DNA from: Pogona vitticeps | Lineage: Eukaryota; Chordata; Lepidosauria; Squamata; Agamidae | Direction of reading: 5' to 3' | DNA length: 64,000 nucleotides | Assembly: GCF_051106095.1 (NCBI RefSeq) | Contig: NC_135784.1 | Span: 150,943,428-151,007,427 of the forward strand | In this document: in pieces, positions 22,401 to 34,400 of the stretch | Layout: every line of letters begins with the position of its first letter | Position numbering within the stretch: position 1 is the stretch's first letter | Notes under the pieces: model-generated | The model's input: only the letters and a program-made list of their open reading frames with translations | What the model was told of the DNA's origin: nothing | Databases searched by the model: none | Made by a program: the position numbers and the translations under genes

Positions 22401-25400
22401 CAGTTCTAGTACATTTTTCCTGACGAAAAGCCTATGTAAACAATCAACTATCTATGAGCCCTGGTTTGTACTTGTACTGCTTTTAGATGACAATAGGGTA
22501 AATGCATCAATGTTTTTCCTAGCTCCTTAGGATGATGAAAAATTAATGAAAATGAGACTGTCCTACTTTGGGCACATCATGAGAAGCTAAGACACACTGG
22601 AAATGACAATACAGTAATATTAGGAAATATGAAATAGACTGACACAATAAAGGAAGCCACAGTCTTGAGTTTGCAAAAGCTGAGCAGGGTTGTTAACAAT
22701 ATGACAATTTGGAGATCTTAAGTCAGAGGCAACTTACTAATATGTAAGTGTGAACGGGTTCGCTTCCCGCCACAGGCAGCCCCCCTGTGGGCGCGACAAT
22801 AAGTGACGGAGGCTGATCATTAACTTGAACAACAGTCTTTTTATTTAACAAACTCTCACATTCCACAGTTTTGAACGGGTCCATCAAGCTTAATTCTGGC
22901 AGAACTTTGTAATTTTTAACTCTCAACTCGGGCGTTGTCCACACGCTTCTTACATCAGGGCTGGCCCAAACCTCTCGCGATCCGTCATCGGCCTCAGCGG
23001 TGTGGCCCGGACCGCACATATAGTCCCACAACAGGGGTGCCTCGCCCAGTCTCCCTCGGGTGGCTGCTGTTGTACCAAATAAGGACTGGGACGAATCACC
23101 CTCCATCCCCCAGGGTGGTTGCGGGAGTACACGACCAATGTCCATTCCAGCGCCTTAAGGATTCCCTCTCCAACTCCTTTGCCTACCGGATCCGGCAAAA
23201 GCCCTCCTCCAGTGTGAAGGTTGGGAAAATCTTTTAATAGCCCGGCCGCGTCCGCGAGTTCTACCATAGGCTCTGTCTGAACCGCTTTCTCCACTTTCTC
23301 CCCTGGCAGCTCTGTCATTATCTGAAAAGCCCGCACATTTTCCCCTTCATTTAATATCTCCTCCCACGTGATTAGATCTCGCTCCTCCCCCTCTTCATCT
23401 GCCAGGCAAACCTCTAATGCCCGTCTCTCTGCTTGCCCCTCCGTCTCTATTTGTACTAACACTCCCTCTACACAGCCACAGTCTTCTTCGGGCTCCGATA
23501 CCTGGGAGGAAGGCACACTAGTTCTCTCCTGCTCACAACAACAATAATTCCCTAACATTAGCTTTCAGCAAGTCCAATTGCTGAAAGAGCCACTTTGCAT
23601 GTATAATGTCAACTTAGATGCAGGTTAAGATTATATACCCACATTTGGCATAGGAGCTCATGACACTTAACCTAAGGAATCTGGGGAAGAAAATCTATTC
23701 TGTAAGAAACCGAGAAAGAGTTGTCTCACAAGTCTGACTGCTGTGCTACTTGAAAACATACTCCTAAAACAAAAACCAGTGCAATTAAAGAAGGGTATCT
23801 CCTTAGCTGCAATGTATGTTTGGTAACGTGTAGAGTCCATCACAGCATTGTAGTGTAGCTATAGAAGAAGTCACAACTAGGAGTGAGCTTCAAAAGGTCA
23901 AAAATCTCTAGAAACATTCAACATGTCAGTGTACCACTGACAGATGTAATTACATTGCATGTCTGAAATGCCAATCTTACCATCACAAAAATTTAACAGC
24001 ATCTACCAATTGTCGTACAGTACTCAGAACCCAGTAAACCCCAACTGTAGGGAGGTCGCTGCCTGCTAATCCTTCAAACTGAAGCTGAAAGAAAGCTGGG
24101 ACAGAAGCCTATGCCGATATCACCATATGACAGCTCTGACAAGAGGGAGATGAGGGCTGAGTTATTCTTTTCTTCATCCATCCCCGCATCTGTGACAGCA
24201 ACAGTGTCTGACTAAATGGCAAATCTGCCAACAGTGAGAAGGAAAAAAGGTATGACCCAGTGCCAACGGTTCTGCTCACCATGTCAATTTTACATGCTTC
24301 CCTGAAGGATGTTCCCCTGAAATAATCTAGCCCCAAGTGGACCACTCCCTAATCCCCTTAAGAGGATGCTCAATTAAGGTCCGTTCATAATTATGGAGCA
24401 ATGCTTCTTCCTCTTGGCGGAGTCCCTATGCCTTTCAAAGCTGCACAACAGGCAAGCACAAAAACAGCCTCGGAAAGCCTGAACAAAGGTCCATCTAGCA
24501 AAGCGTTTGCCTTCTCATAGCAGCCAGGCAGGTGCTTCTGCAAGTTCAGTAAAGCAAAGCAAAGCAATGTTGTTTACCCCATAGTATTCAAAGCACTCTC
24601 TGTGCAGTTTACATTTTAATCATGCAGGTTATGCATCCTTCCCCACCAGCTGGGTACTCAGTTTACTGACATTAGAAGGATGGAAGGGTGAGTCAACCCT
24701 GAGCCAACTACAGTACCTCAGCTCATCAGGACTGAACTCAGGTTGTGAGCAGAGTCTTGACTGCAGCACTAGCAGGGCTGGAAGGCAATAGTCCTTGCCT
24801 GCAGATGGCTCCAAGTGATTCGTAATGTAAGGTATACTGCCCCTTAACTTCAGTCATTCTAGCCAGGCACATGGCTTCTAAAGGCATGGTATGCCTCCCA
24901 AAACAAAGGGATACATCCAGTTCTGCATAAAGTTTGTTACAGCTTACCCTTGATCCCTTTTTCATCATTCCTGCATTTCCTCACAGTCTGCTTTCTTCAG
25001 TCTATGGCTTTTGGCCAGCATTTACACCTCTTCCACTCCAACTTTCCTTTTAAATAATCTACTGCTTCTGTAGGCACGTCTAATCTCTCCCCCACCAATG
25101 TCTCTGGCTCCTTTTCTTGCTCCTTATACCATAAACGATGTCCTTCATTTAGTGTCTCAGTCTCAGGTCTTCAGTCTTATTAACTTCCTCACCTCTTAAG
25201 ACTTCTGGTCATTCAGTCTGCCTGCTTTACCAACACAGCATCTCAAGTCACCATGTGTGAGTTTAGTTCTAGATAGGCCATCTCTAGCCAGACCAGGGGA
25301 GACTGCCTGGAAGTATTTGATACCGTCCCACTTTATTAGCACTGGGAAATTAATTAAAACTCAGGTCAGTATATGGCTTTGCTAGCAGAATGTTACAATC

Positions 25401-28400
25401 AAGGCATGGTTACTGAGAGGGACACACAGTCAAGGAATCAACTTTGAGTTAGCGGTTGCCATCTGGTGACCCTTATTCTAGAATACATTACATTAGCTCA
25501 GCTAATATGATACAGTAATTATTTTAATAACTTTAAAAAGGCTTTTGCAAAGGACAAAGTGAATAACTCACCCCAGTTCTCTAAGAAAGCAAGTTAAAAT
25601 AATGAATCACACAAGGCAGACTGTCCTTTAAGTTAGACATGTGAGAGAGCTCCAAGGAAACCAGTTACCTGTTCTGCTAATTGATGCTTATGTTCTACTA
25701 AGGTCTTTTCCAAATCAGCTATTCTTGTCTGTTGCTGCTGCACCACTGATCGCAAATGCTTGATACAGTTATGATTCGGCAACTCATCTTTGGGCATTTC
25801 CAAACTGCTCAGGAAAAGAAGGACAAGTATTGAGAAGTGAACACAAACAAGCATAAGCACTGAATGTGTTCAAACAGAAACATAATTAGATACCCACAAC
25901 CTCACGCTTTAGCAAGCAGCTATGCTCTAAGCAAAATACCAGTTCCCAACTGCCAGTACTAAGCAATTTAATCACTGCATGTCTCACGCATCATAAAAGC
26001 CATCCATGGAGAAACAGCCTTTCAGATGGTACTAGCATCATCAGAGGTGAACCAGTGGGACCCTCCAGATGTTTTTAGCATACAACCCCCATCAGTCCAG
26101 GATTATAGGCCCTGTGGTCTAAAATGTTGCCCACCCCGATGTAGGTGAATTGTTGCTTATCAATAAGTCAGACTAGATATGCAGAACCTCCAGCTGACAG
26201 GAGGTCTCCATCTGGCCTGCTAGCTTCCTAGATAAGAAAAGCCTTTCGTCAACAGTGAGAAATAATACCTTCCATCTTATACTACAACGATGTATTCAAA
26301 AGATTCCAAAGGAGCTTTTCAAAGCCTGGATTACAGGAGGGGCCATTTTTGTGAAGGCATTGTTATGGCAAAGAAGACAGCAAGTGTCTTCTCCTGCAAA
26401 AGTGCCCCTTTCCTGCTCCAACGAGACTTGAACTTCTGCCCTGGGCAAAGCAATGAATTATGAGGCCACTACAGTGACCCGGGCCATAATGTGCCTAAAT
26501 TCAACAATACTCACCCACATCCCTGTTCGCAAGTCACAGGCCGCTTTGGATTGTGTTCGCAGTCGTTGAGGTGAGACATCAGGTTATCCAGCCGCACTAT
26601 GGCAGTACAACCAAACACAGCGTTGTCACACGTTATCTGCAGCTTAGACAGCATATTACGCATGATCCGGGGAACAGGACGCAGGTGAGCCACAGTCACA
26701 ACACTTCGGTCCACAGGACAGGTCTGCTGTTGGGAGAACCACTGAGTGATACAGGCATTGCAGAAAGCATGTTCGCAATGAGGAGCCTGTGTAGAGAACA
26801 GAGCAAGGCATGCCAATTCAGGTTACATCAAGTTCTTATTACTGGATTGCTGTCTGTGGCCATGCAGCCTCTTTCACTGGAAATGCATGCCACTAATAGC
26901 AGCAAGGGTTGGAAGGAGAACAGAACAGTCGCCAATGATTTAAACCCGAGCTATCAATAACACTAGATCACATGTAAGTCTCTGCAAGTGGCTCTAACTG
27001 ACAAGACTAAAGCAGCAGCACAAGAGAACTGCCACAAAAGAAGACCTGAAAGTTACCTACCACAGTTCTTCAAGTCAAGAGTGAAACCTCTATACAGTGG
27101 TGCCCCACATAGCGACATTAATCCATTTCAGGATTAACGCCACTATCCGGATTCGTCGCTATGCGGCGGGAAAACCCCATAGGAACGCATTAAACTCTGT
27201 TTAATGCGTTCCTATTGGGGAAAAACTCACCGCTATGCGGGGAATCCTCCATCTGGCTGCCATTTTCGCCGCCAGGTAAGCAAGGGCAGGGCGCAAAAAT
27301 GCTGTGGGCAGCCATTTTGTTGACCTGGTGGCCATTTTGGATCAGCTGTTCCCAAAACATCACGAAACGCTTACCAATCATCACAATGCGACGTTTTGCC
27401 TATTAAAACATCGCAATGCGATTGCATTAGCGATCGGAAAAAACCGCGTCGCTATGCGGATTCGTCGTTAAATGGTGCGCTCGTTAAGCGAGGCATCACT
27501 GTACTTAGTATCAACATCTATCAGCTATTTTACATTCTAATGGAACAAGCAGACAGTAATAGGAGATGCATATCCACACCTACGCATGGACCACAGAGCT
27601 AGCCTCTCTCACAGTAACCCATATTTGCATTGCGAACAAATCAATAAAACCACCCTGAAGACTTAAATCCCATGAAAAATGAATTTGAACTGTTTGAAAA
27701 ACAGTCCCCTGTGAGACCATTGGTCCTGATCCCATCCCCCACACAAAATTCTTATAATCATGGTCAGTTTTACGACTTAAATATATTTTGTGATTTCAAA
27801 AAGTGATGGATACTTACAACCTAGGACAACTAACATAGCTCCTCCCTGTAAACTAGCTGCATTAACTATTTGATCTGTGGTGTAGAATAACTGGTCCTAT
27901 GAGATATTGTTCTAGGCTGTGCTGCTCTAGAGAGAATTATTCACATATAAAAGCACTTTACTAGCTCCCTCAGGCTTTTGCTGGACATCTGCTGCATGAA
28001 ACCCTCCTACACTCAGCCTATACCGGATGCTCCTAAATCAGTCAGTGGGAATGGTCAACGACAGAGCATCAGAAGCCTACAGCAAGTTTCAGACTTTGCA
28101 GCTGAAATGACAAAATGTCTGCTGAAGTGTGCTCCTGCACTTGGACCATAATATGAATACAACAAATGAACAGTTTAGGTTACCCAAGAGCCTCTCATCT
28201 GTTAAGTAAATCACACAAACACTCAGGAATTAGAATGCAGTGAAGTACAACCACTGTTTTTTCTTTGCTACACAGTACAGTGTTACCAAATCATGAGGCA
28301 GCCAACCACGTTGCCTTTGCCCACTAATTTATTTCTATATAAAAAGAAATACAAGAAAAGAGCTCAGCCCTACCTACACTCCTGTGAAATTGCCTCCTTT

Positions 28401-31400
28401 CTGATAAATCTAAGCTGCCGATTAGATGACTGGTCATTACATTAAGCAGAATGATGCAGCTGCCACAAGCAACAGGTCTGGGGTACCATGAAATACAGCA
28501 ACTTGCTAGAGATCCAATTTGTTATTTAGTTCATGTTTACTTTATTTTTACTACCAGAAATGGGGAAGAGGCATTTATGGTAATTTCTTTTTATTGTGCC
28601 GACAGGCAGGATGCACCCATTAGCAAAATGTCTTGAACTGCTCCTGGCAGGGTGGATTTGATTTAATTTAAATTTTAAAAATCAGGTGAGTTTTTTTGAA
28701 AATGTAAATTTAAAAAATCTATTTTCTTGATTTAAACCAAGATTTAAATCAACTTGATTTTTTAAAAATATTTTTATCCACTCTGGCTTCCGCCACTTTC
28801 CCACGTATGGGGAAAGATAAGGCAAATAGGAAAGTGCAGCTAAGAGTCACACAGGCAGGAAAGGGGTGGGGAAGGGGAGTGTCAGCCAAAGACTGCACTG
28901 TGGTTGACACCAGGAAGGAGAAGGTTTAAGAATCATAAGCAGTGTAAGTGAATAAAGGAAATAAACCTCCTCCTCGAGGCAGAGGTGCTGCTGGGTGTCA
29001 GATTAAACTATGAGCTGCGGTTGCACATCCCTACTTTAAACAGTAGACACAAACTACCAGTTTTGCGTCCATGCCATCAATGAATGTTACTGCCTCTTAA
29101 AAGGGATGTGAAGATGATGCTATCTAGTAAGTCATGCCAAAATAAAATATCTAGTGCCTGTTTTCTATGCCTGCACAAAACACTCGATGAATTATGATCA
29201 GAAATGGGCATGAACCGCCGGCATGAACAGGTTTGTGCCTGTTAGCTGGTCGGCGGAACAGGTGTTTGGTGCTTTCCAGCCCCACCTCTTCCGACGGGTG
29301 ACCACTCAGAGGCAATGCTCAGAGGAGGCAGGCAAGAAAGCCTCAATGCTACATGTCAAGTGGGTGCCTGACAGAGGAGGTGAGGCTGGAACGTGTCAAA
29401 CACCTGTTTGGCCGACCAACAAACCAGTGCGAGCCATGAACCAGCAGCTTGTGCCCCTCTCTAATTATGATTTGTCAGCTCATTTTTTAATACCGTTATA
29501 GAATCTTTATTTTTTGGCACAAATCAAAATACAATTCAAGCATTGCAACAAAAGCCATTATAGCACAGCACACAATTAGATCATGCCTGTAGCACATGCC
29601 TTTTGACTTTTACCCTAATCCATAGAGCCAGTGTGTTTACAGTCACGGAGAGAAAAGAGCAGCTGCCAGCCCTAATCCAGTTCACATCTTTTCACATTAA
29701 CAAAAAGACAAAATCTAAAAAACCCCAAAAGAGCACTTTCCACTCTTGGGAAGTATGTTATCTTCCTTTCAAACCATGTATTGGCTGAAATTCAGTAATA
29801 CGTTGCAGCTAGATACGAGGGGGTGCTGATAAGTATTGAGCCTTTCCCAGAAAAAACTGAGCTAGGAAACTATAAATTGCAGGATGTATTGGCCAATTTG
29901 TCTGTATTCAATAGTGCAAAATCAACGACCTATGACTGTAACTGATCGTTCATGTTCAGGTCCAAAGTGAACATAGCAGCACCTCCAGAAAAGTTCAATG
30001 TGGAAGAGCATAGGACCATATTCAAGTTCCTGTTTCTCTAAGGGAAAGATGCAAAGCAGATCCATGATGAAATGTCACAAACTATGGGTGACAGTGGCCC
30101 TTCATATGCAACAGTTAAATGTTGAGATGTCAGTTTTAAAACTGGCCATTTCAGTGTTGAAAGTGAGAAACCCAATGGAAGGCCTGTTTCTGTCTCTGTG
30201 CCTGCAAATGTGAAAGCCATCCGTGACATGATCATGGGGGACCGCCGAATATCAGCCAAAGGTATTGCTATATATATCACATGAGAGTGATATCACATAT
30301 ATCACTCTCTCTATATATATATCACATGAGAGTGAATATCACATGAAAGTGAATATCACATGAGAGAGTTGGTGCCATTATCCACGACGACTTGGAAATG
30401 AGAAAGCTGGCAGCAAAGTGGATACCCAAACTTTTGACAACCAAACAAAAGAGGAAATGGTGGAGTCATTGGTGGCTGTTTTGGAACATTTTGCAAGAAA
30501 TGAGTCAGATTTCCTGGGCAAACTGGTAAGTGGTGATGAGACACGTATCTACTCTTATGATCCCGAGACAAAGGAACGGTCTAAGGCAGTGGAGGCAAAC
30601 CTTTTTCGGCTCAAGTACCCAAAATGAGGGGGTGGGAAACAAACTAGTGGTTGCTGTGCTGCCCAGAAGACCAGAACCGGAAGTGGCAGTTTGAGGGGGA
30701 ATCATGGGGATGGACAGGAAGTTAAAGAGGGTATCATAGGGACAGACAGGAAGTTAAAGGGGGAATCATGGGGACAGATAGGAAGTTAAAGGGGGAATCA
30801 TGGGGATAGACAGGAAGTTAAAGACCCAGAACAGGAAGAGGAAGAGGGAATCCCAGTTGCAGCCACTTCAAAAGGTTTGTCGCATGCCAGAAGAAAGGGC
30901 TTCGCGCACACGTGCCATTAGGTTCGCCATCACTGGTCTAAGGAATGAAGACACAGTGCTTCCCCCAAGCCAAAGAAGTTCCCAGTGCAAAGGTTGGTGC
31001 AGAAGCAAATGGCAACAGTTTTTTGGGATAAGAAGGGAGTTCTGCTGGTGGACTACCTCCAACAGGTAAATATTACTGCAAATATTACTGTGCTTTATTG
31101 ACGAAGTTGAGGTAAAACATCAAGGGAAAACATCGAGGAAAGCTCTCCAAAGGTGTCATCCTGTTGTGTGACAATGCCTCGTCACACACTGCAGGTGAAA
31201 CAATGGCAAAACTGCCCCATCCACTCTATTCTCCCAATCTGGCTCATTCTGACTATTATCTTTTCCCCAAACTCAAAAAACACCTAAAGGGACAACAATT
31301 TGGGAGTGTTCTGGAGGCAACTAATGCTGCAAATGAGTGGTTACACCAGCAGTTGGAAGAATTTTATTTACAGGGACTAAAGAAGCTGCAGGACAGATGT

Positions 31401-34400
31401 TGCAAGTGCACTGACTTCCTGGAGGAATATGTAGAATAGGGTGGCAGTTACAGCTTCCTAGCTCAATTTTTTTTTTCTGGGAAAGGCTCAATACTTATCA
31501 CCACCCCCTCATAGGCCTATTAAATCAATGCAATTTACATAGGTTTTGACTCACCAGATCCTCAGTGATTCAATGGGACTATTTTGGCTGTGACTTGCTA
31601 CTGGATTCCAACCATTTGTTGCAGAACCCAATTGCTTAAAGTGCTATTAAACAGACAGTTACCTTTATGACCTCACTTTCCAACAACTAAACATTCTCAG
31701 TGGTCACTAGGGAAACAAGAGCACAATGTCAACTGGATCAGGACTTTCATGCCAGTGTCAATCACTTTTTAATATGTATTCATGACTCCCTGATAGGAAT
31801 TCTTTTTTGAGTAGTATTAATAAGATTTTATGTTCTTTCAACAATCACCTCACATGTCTGTAGAAGAATCAGCACAACTACCTTTGTTCCACTTAGTGTC
31901 CAAGTGTCACTTCACAAATCCCTAAACAAGCCATTTAGTTGCAAGGCCCATTCCAACACTGTGTACTCAAGGCACAAAACCAACATCCTTGAACAGCATT
32001 GTTTCACTGACTCCAACCCCAACCGTTCTTTGAGATAAGTCACTGTCATAGCTACCTGACATTGTAAAACTGACTACAAGGGAATAATGCCTATAAATGA
32101 GTTTGTCACTCTGGATTTGAAAGCTGTGCTTTGGCTCTCTTTATCAATTCTGTGAAACTATCAGGTTTGAAGTCGGAGCGTATATCAACAGCTACTGAAT
32201 TTTGGCCAGATTCTATAAAAATTTAAACTACAGTGGTGCCCCGCTTGACGACATTAATCTCTTCCGTTAAAATCGCTGTTAAGCGTTATCATCATCAAGC
32301 GAAAGAAAAAAACCCATTGAAATGCACTGAAAACCAGTTCAATGTGTTCCAATGGGCGAAATACCTCATAGTCCAGCGAAGATACTCCATAGGGGAAGCC
32401 ATTTTCGATCGCTGTCTTCCGGAAATAGGTCCGGAAAACAGCGGGCAGCCATTTTTAAAACCCGACGATCAGCTGTTTTTGATCGTCGTGAAGTGAAAAA
32501 TTGGTTCCTGAAGCAGGGAACCGATTGTCGTGAAGCAGATTTTCCCCATTGAAACATCGTTTTGTGATGTCAAGCGAGGTAATTGTCAAGCGAGGCATCA
32601 CTGTAAAACCCAAAAATTTAAACTAAAGCTCAAAAATCAAGTGTTCTGCAAATAATAGTTCCAGGAGGATATAACAGGGATCTGCTCCTTGATGCAGTTA
32701 CTGTGTGCCTACGTACCTTGTTTCATCCTGCATATCTTTTCCTGGATTAAGGCCAGTATACTTGATAGCATATGCATATACTGCTATATATACCTAAATA
32801 TTAACATTTGCTAGCAGTCTGCTTGGTTATGATGTAGACACTCCATGGAAACCACTGGGCTTTAAGACTGTGTGCAGAACGGGATTTTTAATACAAGCAG
32901 CTCCTAAACTATGTCTTGGAGAACAAAGGAGTGATGGAGAGCTCTAGTAGCACACTGAGAGGAGTTAAGAGACTTCTATAGGCTCACAGTATTCTTTGCA
33001 CCTCTATATGAATCAGTACTACAACCTTACCTCTTTTAAGCCAGCTTCTACTGAAACTAAGGAGTTCTGTCTATCATCTGATTACATATGATCAATGCAA
33101 AAACAAAGCAGATCTGTCCCATCTACAGATGTAGCAGCTTGTTACATCTCTGCATGAGTCAACTGCTCTGGACTTCCCTTTTGCTCCAGAAACGCACTGA
33201 GATAAATGGTTCAAGGAAGACAAGCAGAGAGTATGTAATTCTTACCCACTCTAATTCTAAAACCAAACATTTCCAGCATTTAAAGAGAAAGCATATCTCG
33301 GCTGTTAATAATTTTGTGAAACAATGCCCTGCTCTCTTAACCTACTAGAAGCCCTGAACCCAGAATATGACATTTTGCTGAAATGAGATAAGTTTAACAG
33401 AAGTCTAAGATCCTTGATTGGTCACTCTGTGTGTGTGTCTCTCTCTGTGTGTGATGGAAGAGCTGTGCAAAGCCAACCACTCGCAACTAATGCACAATGT
33501 TTGCTCAATCTTATAAGGAGCCAGGAAGGCCCCAAAGCTTTCAGACTATTCCCTTCTCTCAAGCTTAATGGCATCCAGTGAAATATCAGAATTGTTACCT
33601 GAAGAGCATGTGTGGCTCTTTACTTTATCCATTGTGTCAAAATGGATTAATATGATGTGCTATCATTTCAAGCTTAAACACAGTGCATTCCATTTCTTTG
33701 GACAGAAGAAAGAAGAATTTGAGTGCATTTACATGGCAAGCTGGTGTGATGGGTATTATGCTCTTCGTTTAATCACAAATAACCACCAACAGTGGCTTTT
33801 GGGGACTCATACCAAACAATACCAGTATCTGATTATTTTATATTGATGGATCATAGCCATGGTTAGCTTTCTGAACAGGAAGCTTTTCTTCCTCTGTCTG
33901 GCAGGTTGGAAACAGTGTTTCACCTTAAATGATACATTTTATAGGACATGACACTTAATTAGCAAGTAAAAGCCCTTCTCTGTTGTGACAGAGCCTTGGC
34001 ATCCATGCTGACCCCTTTCAATTGGTTTTCTCCCACCTTATGAAGACTTACTTTGTTTCAGCAGGTCCCTGGAACTATAGGCCCCTTGGGGATTAGCACC
34101 TAAACTACCATATGGGGTAAACCCACATCACACATAAGAACAGTATATTTCAGACCTGGGCAAAGTGCGGCCCAAGGGCCACATACAGCCTGCAAGCCGC
34201 CCCTGTCCAGCCCGCTGGTCGTTGCTCCAGTCCGGTGTTCAAGCACTTGTTCAAGCCCAAGACAGACTGGATTTCTCTCACTGAACAAGTTGAACATCAA
34301 AACCATTTATAGCTTTTTGTCTGAAGTTGATTAGTTGCTTATCTTTAACATAGCTCAAAAAACCTCTTTAGTATTTGTGAAGATTAACAAGTTTAAAATA

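Larger units (their letters stand above)
29816..31511 (+). mobile_element. Mariner DNA transposon with decayed transposase and nested insert
   Basis: Flanked by TA (29,814-15 and 31,512-13). Terminal inverted repeats of about 50 bases: left CGAGGGGGTGCTGATAAGTA TTGAGCC..., right closing GGCTCAATACTTATCACCAC CCCCTCA. The plus strand encodes mariner transposase pieces: [18 protein letters not shown] and [20 protein letters not shown] (catalytic D in SGDET), [11 protein letters not shown] (second catalytic D, LCDNA) and [20 protein letters not shown] (third D, usual D34D spacing region) to the end near 31,439. The frame is interrupted by a hAT MITE at 30,587-30,935, a local expansion of ATATCACATGAGAGTGA units (about 30,265-30,365) and further frameshifts. 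It is inactive. Confidence 0.93.
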
